From Nipponacmea schrenckii (taxonomy: Eukaryota; Mollusca; Gastropoda; Lottiidae), in contig JAUJPP010000006.1 of NCBI GenBank assembly GCA_030562195.1, forward strand, positions 1,364,001-1,428,000: a stretch of 64,000 nt of DNA, in the 5' to 3' direction. A program made the translations under genes and the position numbers. Positions within the stretch are counted from its first letter, which is position 1. Each line of letters begins with the position of its first letter. The notes under the pieces are model-generated. The model did not search any database. It was not told the DNA's origin and was given only the letters and a program-made list of their open reading frames with translations. This document shows positions 24,492 through 34,600 of the stretch, piece by piece.

Positions 24492-26090
24492 TTACTGAAG
24501 GGATTTTTTCTTTTTCTTTTTTTTTGTTTTATTTTTCTTGGGTTTTTTTGGCGGTTCATCAACCGTCTCACTAGCACTATTGTCCTTCATTTCACTGTCT
24601 AAAGTCAAAGTGTCCATTGCGTCAGTTGGTCCACAATCCGAATCCTCGGAAATATCTGCTTCATCACCTTCACATTCAGCTTTTAACTTGGCTGGCATAC
24701 GACTCAAGAAATGCTGACGGACTTTTAAACTTTCGCGAATGTCCCAGACTCTCGCCTCTTTCTCTCCACCGATGGCGAAGACAAATGGTGCCTCTGGACA
24801 ACACCCTACACAATGTAATTCATTAATTTTCAGATTTTTCTCTATAATATGATTTGGTTTATTGTCCTGAACGTCCCATACTTTCAGTTTTTTATCGTCC
24901 GATGTGGTTACCAATAACCCTGGTATTAGGCTGCTCAAACAAATACCAGTCACAGCTTTATCATGGGGTTTAAAACTATACAGAGCTTTATCTTGTCGTA
25001 TATCAAAATAAAACACTTGTCCAGTGTCGGTCGAGGCGAAGAAATGCATGGGAGAGAAATGATCCCAGACCACTCTTTCAACTTCACCATTTAAATTCCA
25101 ACTTCTAAAAGCACTATCTGGATTTCTACAGTCGTAAACATTTACTGTATGATCAAAGGACCCTGTTAACAAGGACTGAGCTTCCATTGGATGCCATTTT
25201 ATACATTGAACCTTTTCAGCATGATGTGTCAAAGTTGTTACTACCTTCAAATTATTCAAATCCCATAATTTAGCTGTGAAGTCTGCTGAAGCACTTGCTA
25301 AAACATTCCCTACAACTGAATTCCATGATAAATCCAGTACTGCATCACGATGACCCAAATTATCTCCCTTTTTCGATCTATTCTTTTTGCTGACACCTTT
25401 TAATTTAAACGCTGGTTCTAAACTTTCCATTACATTCAAATCCCAAACCTCAATAGTTGGTTTCATTGTGCCTACTGCAGCATAACACCCTGTTTCACCT
25501 GCCTCACCCACATCATATCGCATGACTTCAATTGCCAGGGGGAAGGCTGGTAATAGATAGTCATGATGTAAATAGAGATATTGTTCTTCTTCATTATAAA
25601 CCAAGACTTCCAATTGACTGGCATCGTCATGGGCACGCCCAGCAACTATTATATTATCAGTCTCTTGAATTTCAGCATCTTCATCATCGCTCTGATCCTC
25701 TCTTTTATCTGTAATATACGGATCGTCATCGTTGCTAGCAAAGACGGCAACTTTGTCGAAACCGCCTGCTGGATCTGGGTCGTCATCATCTTCATCATCA
25801 TAATCATCTAAACCATATTTGGAAGCAATATAATCATCATCATCATCGTCATCATTTACATCATCAGCTTCCATTTTGCCTGTTTTTGTTTTTAGTTGAC
25901 TGTCATCATCCTCGATCTCGGCATCTTCCATTTCATCTGCTTGAGCTGCGTCTGCGTTTTCTTCTTCGTCAAGTTCATTTTTCGTTTCTTCAATAACTCT
26001 TTTCAAATCTTCACGATCTATTAAAACTCGCCGAGGTTCCTGGCTCACCCAGCCTTGCTTCACCCACGATAAACAAGGCACAATATTCAT
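24492..26090 (-). CDS. PWP1: Periodic tryptophan protein 1 homologue (WD-repeat)
   Basis: Nucleolar WD40 protein involved in ribosome biogenesis and, in vertebrates, mTORC1-linked rRNA transcription. Single open frame of 532 aa (human 501). The N-terminus MNIVPCLSWVKQGW matches the family start. An acidic low-complexity region (DEEENADAAQADEMEDAEIE and DDDDDDDY) spans about residues 42-135. WD repeats follow, with recognisable units TIEVWDL, GHRDAVLDLSWN, ASASADFTAKLWDL, LLTGSFDHTVNVYDCR, TTSDDKKLKVWDV and EARVWDI. The C-terminus is a basic tail (KKPKKNKTKKKKKKKSLQ) that could act as a nucleolar signal. The gene is intronless here, whereas the human gene has many introns. It shares a divergent upstream region with LSM1. 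Confidence 0.96.
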   Translation of the reverse strand: MNIVPCLSWVKQGWVSQEPRRVLIDREDLKRVIEETKNELDEEENADAAQADEMEDAEIEDDDSQLKTKTGKMEADDVNDDDDDDDYIASKYGLDDYDDEDDDDPDPAGGFDKVAVFASNDDDPYITDKREDQSDDEDAEIQETDNIIVAGRAHDDASQLEVLVYNEEEQYLYLHHDYLLPAFPLAIEVMRYDVGEAGETGCYAAVGTMKPTIEVWDLNVMESLEPAFKLKGVSKKNRSKKGDNLGHRDAVLDLSWNSVVGNVLASASADFTAKLWDLNNLKVVTTLTHHAEKVQCIKWHPMEAQSLLTGSFDHTVNVYDCRNPDSAFRSWNLNGEVERVVWDHFSPMHFFASTDTGQVFYFDIRQDKALYSFKPHDKAVTGICLSSLIPGLLVTTSDDKKLKVWDVQDNKPNHIIEKNLKINELHCVGCCPEAPFVFAIGGEKEARVWDIRESLKVRQHFLSRMPAKLKAECEGDEADISEDSDCGPTDAMDTLTLDSEMKDNSASETVDEPPKKPKKNKTKKKKKKKSLQ

Positions 26091-26545
26091 TTTTTAGGTG
26101 AATTAATCTTATGTTTACAATATTTTTGCCATGTGGAAATCAACCGGAAGTGTGAAACAGAATGAGTTTCATCCTTGACCTCTAGCAACTTCTTCCGGAA
26201 AAGTTAAGACATTCCGACCCAAAGACATTTCAACCTGAATATCTTATAGTTTTTACGATCCTAATACATATATTTTATTGAAAGCACTGAAATAGTTCCT
26301 CAAAGAATAACCTTGAAAGCAGTACATTATGTTTTTAGTCGATACGACCAAAATCACAGGCAGAAATATCTGTGGTCCGATTTGTAGTGGTCTTCATTTG
26401 AAGCTACGATGGTAAGTTAAAGTACAATAAAAAAAAAATTAATTTCTTTTCAAAGAGGCCAACTTGTTTTCCATACTGTTGGAATATAAACACCTTTCAA
26501 ACACTATAAGAGAGATAAATATGGCGGCACAATGGCGGAGAGATA
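26091..26545. promoter_or_regulatory. Divergent PWP1/LSM1 promoter region
   Basis: Lies between the PWP1 start (26090, minus) and the LSM1 transcription unit (plus). Contains ACCGGAAGTG (26143-26152, a full ETS/GABP-type site), TTCCGGAA (26193-26200) and two ATGGCGG motifs (26521 and 26532, YY1-like). ETS and YY1 sites are common in TATA-less housekeeping promoters. A GGTAAGTT donor near 26411 could start an LSM1 5' UTR intron ending at the acceptor ATTACAG at 27722. Inference from motifs. Confidence 0.5.
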
Positions 26546-26933
26546 GTCTTTGATAATTTGTTTTTGATAACTAATTTTAGCCCGAATTTGAACATGATAG
26601 CTTTAAGGTGAAGGTCGTTAAAGACCAAAAGAAAAATGTGAGCCGTGGTGAAAACGAAAAGTTTTCTTTCTTTCAGTTGAAGATAATTCTATAGCGTATG
26701 GGTTGAAGGTAGGAGTGGCTCAAAGGGGGGGGGGTATCTCAAAACCTTCATGTATCTTTTGTATTAATATTAAATATCTACAATACGCTATAACATTGTA
26801 GCATTGACTTGTACTTACTGTAAGATTATCACTGAAGTGATAAGTATTAGACCTAATGGATTAGTTCTATAGTAATAGTAAGCTGGTAGGCCTAGAGTAG
26901 TACTGGAAGGTGGAAGACATGGCAGCAGCACGA

Positions 26934-27028
26934 GTGTCACCACTCTATGTCAGTGTCACCACTCTATGTCAGTGTCACTACATTCTGTCAGTGTCACTAC
27001 ATTCTGTCAGTGTCACCATATTCTGTCA
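26934..27028. repeat. Short tandem array, 19 bp x 5
   Basis: Five units of GTGTCACCACTCTATGTCA or its variant GTGTCACTACATTCTGTCA, exactly 95 bp. It lies in the LSM1 5' flank or 5' UTR intron. The rest of 26546-27757 holds no recognisable gene. Confidence 0.9.
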
Positions 27029-27757
27029 GTTATTTGAGAAAAAAAACTAGGCTATTCCAGTTCCGAGGCCTTTTGATTTATATTTATAACAATACCATAG
27101 GCTCGGCCAGCAGATCTCCATCCATCTTCCTCTTAGTTTTGGCTGCCAACCAATTAAAGCTTTCTAGAGAAACAATTGTGATTAGATGCCCCAGGACCAT
27201 GTACAATAAAAAAATTAGTGAATTGAAAATGTCATACTTTATGACAACATTTTTGAAGAACTAGGCCCAGGGGTATACAAAAAATGAAAATATCACAAAA
27301 AATTATATTATTGTGAAATTGGAAAAAATATGTTTAATATTGTGATATCAATGTTTTTATCTGCATCAGGTTCATTGGGACTCGATATCTCCATGTAAAG
27401 CAGTATTCTTAGGAACTGTCAGAACAGATGTTTTGTCTCGGCAATAGCCAAATTGGGTTTGAGTGACCATCAATATCATAAAATTACTCTAAATTACCCA
27501 TTGGTTAAATTTTCTATTAAGATTTGAACTAATTAAGGGAGCGATATGAAAATATTCATGACAAATTGTTATCATAATATTTGAAAAGTATATTTTTCAT
27601 GGTATTGTATTTTATCCCGATAATTTGAGTTTTGAACGATACGATATGATATTTATTTGGATAATGGCGATATGGCGATTAATCATAATATCGTTGCTAC
27701 CTTAGTATACTATCTATTACAGGTTTAAAAGAAGAGATATCAATAGAAACCTTGAAT

Positions 27758-29328
27758 ATGAGTAGTTATTTACCAGGGACAGCCAGTCTGATAGAGGAAA
27801 TAGACAGTTAGTTCTGAGTTAACAATATTATTATTATGAATGTTATACTGTTTGACCACTGTACCAGTCTACCAGATCAGAATTATACTTATATATATTT
27901 ACTCTCAAATCAGCACTGGGATTTTCAATAATCAATTGCATAGTTATGGATAATTATTAGATTTATAGATTTATTATATTATATAAGGATTCTGTTATGT
28001 TATTTATGACAGTAGGTATATCTAGCCTACTGATGAATATATACTCTTATTGGCCAAGTTTAAAAGTTAAATTTTATTCTATTTCATTCTAAGACGTGGT
28101 ATTTCTAACATGTAACTAAACATCATAGATGTTTCAATATTTTTGTGAAATTTCATTGATGTTTTTTTTTTTTTTGTAGAAAAACTGTTAGTTGTATTAC
28201 GTGATGGACGAACTTTAATAGGATTTCTCCGAAGTATTGATCAGTTTGGTAAGTTGTCATGGATATCAAAAAAAAGGTCAAAGGTTGTCATGGATATCAT
28301 AAAAACTCAAAGGTTGTTAGTTAGTTTAAGCACAAATATTCTCTTAAATTTAAATTATTTCCTTCCTTTATCCTGCTTTTAAGATGGAGCCATTTTGATA
28401 ATGTCTAAATGTTGTCCAACTTGAAGATAGCCATGTTTAAGTTCATTTCTTATATTTATTTATACTGCCAGCTTTGTTTTTATTTTTGGTAATGTTTCTT
28501 GTTTCAGCTAATTTAGTTCTACACAGAACAATTGAAAGAATCCATGTTGGTAAGAAATTTGGTGATATTGAACGTGGAATATTTATTATTAGAGGAGAAA
28601 ATGTGGTCCTTTTAGGTGAAGTGGTACGTAATTTATAATTTATTTAAACATAATTCTTGTGGTATGAATATAAAATATAAATTATCAAAAACACCCAGTA
28701 ACAACATAGTACCGTGGTTTTATCATATTTAACATGGATTCTGTTGTATAGTTCAGACACCAGGTTAGTCTATTTATCATATTAAACAGGGATTCTGTTG
28801 TATAGTTCAGACACCAGGTTAGTCTATTTATCATATTAAACAGGGATTCTGTTGTATAGTTCGGACACCAGGTTAGTCTATTTGATACAAAAGATATTAT
28901 TTCAACCCATTCTATTAAAATGATTAAAAAGTCCTTTTAATGAACATAAAATTTTGAACTTGGTCAATATGAGCTACAATGAGAACTAAAATGTTTATGT
29001 TCATGCTAAGACTCAGTCTCCCTTTAAAAATGTTTTTTGTTTTGAAATAGGGGAAATCGTGTCATTTGAATTTGTTCTCGGAATACATTTTATTGCGGTG
29101 TCAGAATGTATTAGATGGGTGTAAAACTCTATCACATTTGAATTTATGTTTCAGAATACTGAGAATGAGACGAACCCCTCGTTAATTAAAGTTCCGATTG
29201 ATGAAATATTGGAGATGCAGCGAGAAGAACAGGTTCAGAAACAACAGGAAGAAGAGTTTAAGAAGAAAGCTTTAAAAGAACGAGGTTTACATCTGACTGA
29301 CCATAGTATACTGGACGATTATTGTTAA
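27758..29328 (+). CDS. LSM1: U6 snRNA-associated Sm-like protein LSm1
   Basis: Subunit of the cytoplasmic Lsm1-7 ring, which binds the 3' end of deadenylated mRNAs and promotes decapping. Coding exons 27758-27806, 28180-28248, 28508-28623 and 29155-29328 (408 nt, 135 aa; human 133). The start MSSYLPGTASLIEEID matches the family N-terminus. The Sm1 motif is in LVVLRDGRTLIGFLRSIDQF and the Sm2 motif in RGIFIIRGENVVLLGEV. The C-terminal helix (PIDEILEMQREEQVQKQQEE) and the end LDDYC fit LSm1 rather than other Lsm proteins. An acceptor at 27722 suggests a non-coding first exon upstream. Minisatellites sit in intron 3 and in the 3' UTR region. Confidence 0.97.
28720..28882. repeat. Tandem repeat, 55 bp x 3, in LSM1 intron 3
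   Basis: Three copies of a 55 bp unit containing GATTCTGTTGTATAGTTC and GACACCAGGTTAGTCTATTT. The block GATTCTGTTGTATAGTT is also the core of the 42 bp array at 50829-52586. Confidence 0.9.
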
Positions 29329-29332
29329 TTTA

Positions 29333-29512
29333 CCAGGGTCATTGTTTATTTACTATTTTTTACTGGGGGCAGGGCTTGCTCACTGGTCATTTACTATTTT
29401 TACTGGGGCCAGGGCTTGCTCACTGGACATTAACTATTTTTACTGGGGGCAGGGCTTGCTCACAGGTCATTTACTATTTGTACTGGGGGCAGGGCTTGCT
29501 CACTGGTACTGG
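29333..29512. repeat. Tandem repeat, about 40-45 bp x 4, LSM1 3' UTR region
   Basis: Units contain TACTGGGGGCAGGGCTTGCT then CACTGGTCATTTACTATTTT. The array begins immediately after the LSM1 stop, so it is probably transcribed. An AATAAA follows at 29515-29520, and another at 29827-29832. Confidence 0.88.
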
Positions 29513-31644
29513 TAAATAAATTAATTCTAACATTATTTATGTCTAAATTCTGTATTACTTTATAAGAGGCTATTTTGCTGGTTAAGTTAAAAGTTTAGAA
29601 TAACTTGACATTGTAAAGATATATAATGGCTGGAATATTACAATACTTTACCTCCATATAAGACTGTCACAAAGCTGAGATTTAATTTTTTTTTTTAAGG
29701 TCCGTTTTGTAAATTTTATATAGGGACTTTGAAGTACATTTTTTTAAGCAGTCAAAGTAGGCCATTGAAATATAGAAATATTTCAGAATCAATTTGTATT
29801 ATTCAAGTGCTATATAATGTTAAAGAAATAAAATTAACTACACATTTGATTTGAAGTCTTATAAAATATTACTCCCTCTCCCTTTACAAGTCCTCTGGTT
29901 GAACAATACCCCCCCCCCCCTCCAACTTACATGATGCAGCATTGGTTTTACCCACAGCAGAACAATATTGGACTGGTGGGGCTGATTGTATGAATTGGAT
30001 GAGATTATTTCTCAGGATTTATGTTTAATTGGTTAGTCAGGACAAAAATATTTGGTCATATATACCAGACACGTCCGTCTAAAATGTTTGATTGAAAATA
30101 GGCTCATAGGACAGGACGTATAATATTGTGACATTTTGGGGTTTCTACAGAATTTACCCTGGCCAGCTCAGTTGGTTATTTTGAAAATGAAATCTAGATA
30201 TAAGAATTTTTTTAATAAGTTTATCTTCACAAATAGAATTACAATAATTCACCCTTTCATGGAATAGAACCATCTAAATATTTATTTCCAACTATCTGTA
30301 TTATTTACAATCCTTAAACTTATACCCAACACTAGGACATTTGATTACAGACAACCCATAAGTCAAACTTTCAATTTGAAGAATAATACAGATAGCTGAA
30401 ATGGTACTTTATCAACTTTGAAAATAAATACTTCAATGTGTATCCTTTAACAAAATTTACCTCAATGAACAAAAACCTAACACCATATTTTGATTAATTT
30501 ACCAGGGTCGGGACTAATTTCAGATAAGACAATTTGATTGGTGGATTTGAGAAATTTGAAAATAAGTTGATTTGAAACAGGTTACAGAAAAATAATAATG
30601 ACCTCCGACACATTTCAGGGGCATGCTCCTCCAAAAATATATTTTGTGAATAGTTCAGAGCATCTGAGATTGCAAAACTTTCCGTGAAACAGACCCTAAG
30701 GTATACATTATTTAAATAGCATGAAAATGCTAAAGGAAATGAAGGGAGTTTTACATCCTCTCATAAAATGCAGCATGCAAATCATATTGATCAAACATAG
30801 AAACCAATACTTATACATTATTCTCTTTTTCAATCCAGTTTCTTAACAACTTAAAATAAGATTATACTGAAATCATTAACACAAATAACATATCAAGATC
30901 ATTTTTAGTTCAGGTCATTTTCGCCTCAAGACAAATTTAAACATATTGGGAAGGTTGAAAAAATACACTAGAAGAGTCAACTTTATTAGGAGGTAAATTA
31001 AATAGTAAAAAACACTTTACAAACCATAGTTTTATTGTGATCATTTGTCACTTGAATAACCTCAATCTCAAGTGGACTCATTGTGTTTTGAATCAGCCTT
31101 AAAGTTAAAGAATTTTGCTCAACTGAACTGTAATAATCCTTGTTAGACATTTAGAAGTAACACTGAACATTAATAGACAACATATCAACTTCTCTGTAAC
31201 GTAATAGTTTTTATAGAAAGGTTTGAAAGTTACTTGAAGAATGAATAAACAATTTCTACTATAAATATTTACAATTAATCTGGTTCTAGACCAACTAATT
31301 AAAACTTAATTATTTTATTTCTGTCTCAACTGTAATCTAACAGGTTGATAAAGGCATTCAACCAATTGAAACTTGTTTGACCAGCTTCCAGTAATAACAG
31401 TAACATAACGAAGAGTGGGATAGATATTTTTAATTCCGTTACTTTGGGTTCATCATTGGAAGCAAGAAACAAGTCCATGACACCGTGCGATTGGTTACAA
31501 ATATTATCATTAGAACGAGTCTGTGGTATAAAACTCGCAAGATTACAATTACATTAAAAAGATAAATAATAATTCAGTTTTAATCAGAAGGTGTAGACAG
31601 ACTGTCTGGTGTAGCAGCACTATTTAATCGTCCAATATCATGAT
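29513..31644. other. Convergent intergenic region LSM1/EIF3A
   Basis: Carries the probable 3' UTRs of both genes. The nearest AATAAA on the EIF3A strand is at 31314-31319, about 330 nt past its stop. Includes a run of C (about 29909-29920). No open frame of note and no clear mobile element. Confidence 0.6.
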
Positions 31645-34600
31645 TTACTTTCCTACAACTGTCCACCCATCTTCTTCACTGCCACGCCCACCTCGACTCT
31701 CATCTGAAATAGATAATAATTATATTAAATAAAATAAATGCACATTGTATATATATTATCATCATCTTCCAGCTTGATAACCACAAGAGAACACTTGTTG
31801 AAATGTCGGGTTAAATTTATACAACTTTATTGTTCAATAAATTACCTTGACTTGGGGGAGGTCTTCTTTCTGGATCTCGAGGTGCAGCTGATCTTCTCCA
31901 GGGAGAGTCTTCTTGTCCACCCCCACCTCGTGATCCTCTCCATGGGGCATCCCCCTCTTTTCTTGGTGTGCCCTCGTCACGTCTAGGGGCACTTCTCCAA
32001 CTACCAGTACCTTCATCATCACCACCTCTACGAGGACCGCGATCGTCTCTGTCAAAGTCTCTACGGGGACCTCTATCATCACGATCAAAATCTCTTCTTG
32101 GGCCTCTGTCAAAGTCTCTGCGTGGGCCTCTATCATCCCTGTCAAAATCTCTTTTGGGTCCCCTATCATCACGGTCGAAATCTCTGCGCGGGCCACGATC
32201 AAAGTCACGAGGACCTCGGTCATCACGATCAAAATCTCTGCGAGGACCCCGGTCAAAGTCCCTGGGAGGTCTGTCATCTCGGTCAAAGTCTCTGCGTGGG
32301 GCTCTATCATCGCGATCAAAATCTCTTTTCGGTACCCTCTCGTCACGATCAAAGTCTCTCCTGGGGCCTCTATCAAAGTCACGAGGTCCTCTGTCAAAAT
32401 CTCGGGGTCCTCGGTCATCACGATCTAAATCTCTGCGAGGTCCTCTGTCAAAGTCACGGGGTCCTCGCTCATCACGATCAAAATCTCTGCGAGGTCCTCT
32501 ATCATCTCTTCCGAAGTCACGTCTGGGAGGGTCTCTGTCAGGTATGTCATCTCCCCCTCGTCTCCATGCACCTCGGTCCCCTGGTGGTGGACCACCTGCT
32601 TCTCGCCAACTGCTTCCACCAACGCTACTTTCTTCCTTTTCAACACCTCTTCGCCATGGTGTGGACTCTTCCTCCCTAAAAAACAAGAATAAGACAAGAT
32701 ATATAAATTATTAGGTACTGGTAGAAACGTAATTTAATTGTATGCCACATGTTACAGTCAGGGGGGATTGATTTGTATAACTCCAGTATTCTCAAAAAAA
32801 TCTTTAAACTAGGAAGTCTAACACTGTTTCTAGGATATCCTAGCATGAGAATTGTTTCAAGACTATAGGGCCTATTTGATATCTATAAGTAGCCAATGTT
32901 TTTAACTATCACTGACAAAAAAGTAGTAAATTAACTATCACTGACAAAGGATAACGCCTAAGTATAAGTTATTTGTTTAAATATCTGATTATATATTTAT
33001 AATGGTCAGTACACAGTATAGTACCCAATGAAGACTGTTCTTTATATTTTTTGAAAATAACTATTAGTGTTGAAACTATTTGTTTCTGACTGACCTTCTA
33101 GCTGGAGGCTTCCAACTATTCTCTCTTTCACGTTCTCGATCTCTCCAACCACCATCTTTAGGTTGTGGTCTCCAAGGTCGTTTCTCAGGGGACGGCTCCC
33201 CTTCAGGTGTATCAGGACCATCGCGTCTCCAAACATCACGGTCAGGTTCTTTTTCTCTACCCCCCAATCTTTCTGACCTGTGGACAAATATTCAAAACCA
33301 TGACATAATCGTCTGAAAACAAACTTCTAATCTATCTACGTCTAATTTGGCCTTATAGGGTGATTTACTTGACCCCTGACCCTCAGGTAAACCGGTGTCA
33401 AACCAGGGTTGCTGATTTTCAAAATCTTAACTGGACATTTTAAGATGTCAATAATAGTCTTTTATTTTCATCAAGAATGCATGTCAAAAAATAAACGAAA
33501 TAGAGAAGACTTGCATAGAAATATCCTAAATATCCTAAATATCAAAGATTGGATCTCCAATCAGACATGACTGGTTAATATAGTAGCGTTAAACTGAGTC
33601 GTAATAAAATTAATTTAACAAGTGTATTTTGGTGGTAATATTTCTGTGTAGAAAGAAAGCAATTTTCTATTTAATAAAGCAGATAAACTAACCGCTCTAC
33701 GTCAGATTTTTTTTCAGCTTGAGTTTGTCTGAGTTTGGCCTCAATCTCCTGTTCGCGTAGTCTCTGTTTTTCAGCCTGTTCTTGTAAACGTTTATATTTT
33801 TCTTCATATTCCTTCTCGTCTGCCTCTCGCTTAGCTTTCTCTTCAGCCTCTTTTTCCTCACGTTCTGTCAAAAAAATCAAAGACAAATTGTTTCAGTTTC
33901 TTATGTTCATTTTCAGAAAATAATTAGAGAAGAGAAATGTACACAGCCTGTTAAGTAGATTTTGAGCCTGCATAAACAATCAAGTGTTAAATAAAGGACA
34001 CTGATACTGAGAGAGTCAAGAGTCAAACAGTTCTACCTCATGGTAAAAACCTCGAATGTGAAAATCTTTCAAGGAATTTAGTGGGAGTTTTATGTCCTTA
34101 AAAAAATTTAAAATTCTGGTTATAACATCCCAACCTTTCAAACCTTCAAGAAATGAAATTAGTTATACATCCTTTAATTTTTAAAATCAAAAATTTCTGA
34201 TTCATCCCAAAACTTGTAACCCCCCTCCCTACCTCTCAACATTTGTTCATCTCTTATCCTCTGTCTCTCCTCTTCTCTTTCTTTCAACCATTTCTCCCTT
34301 CTTTCCATCTTTCTCTTCTCCTTTCTTTCTTTCATTCTCTTGTTTCTTTCTTTGGCCAAATGCTGTTCAAATTCTGCCAATTTATCCTAAAAACAAACAT
34401 CAAATTCAATTTCACAGTACAGGGTAGCGTTAGAAAGTGATTCACGGAACCACTGACACCAGCCTTGATTTGAATCCATGGCCTATTAACGCCAAGCAAC
34501 AATCCAACTCACAACTGACTGAGCTATCTCACTTTCACAAAACAGTGAGGGGTAAGTACTCATTAGAGCCATCATAAATCTGTATAAAGAATTCCATATT

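Noticed and set aside
31968..32714. Plus-strand 248- and 193-codon frames and an alternative minus-strand frame over EIF3A exon 20
   Set aside because: Shadows of the eIF3a DRD repeat. The minus-strand frame in phase with exons 19 and 21 is the real one.
34436..34545. Possible tRNA gene (A and B boxes at tRNA spacing)
   Set aside because: No pairing acceptor stem or credible anticodon arm, and it resembles the heads of the SINE copies.
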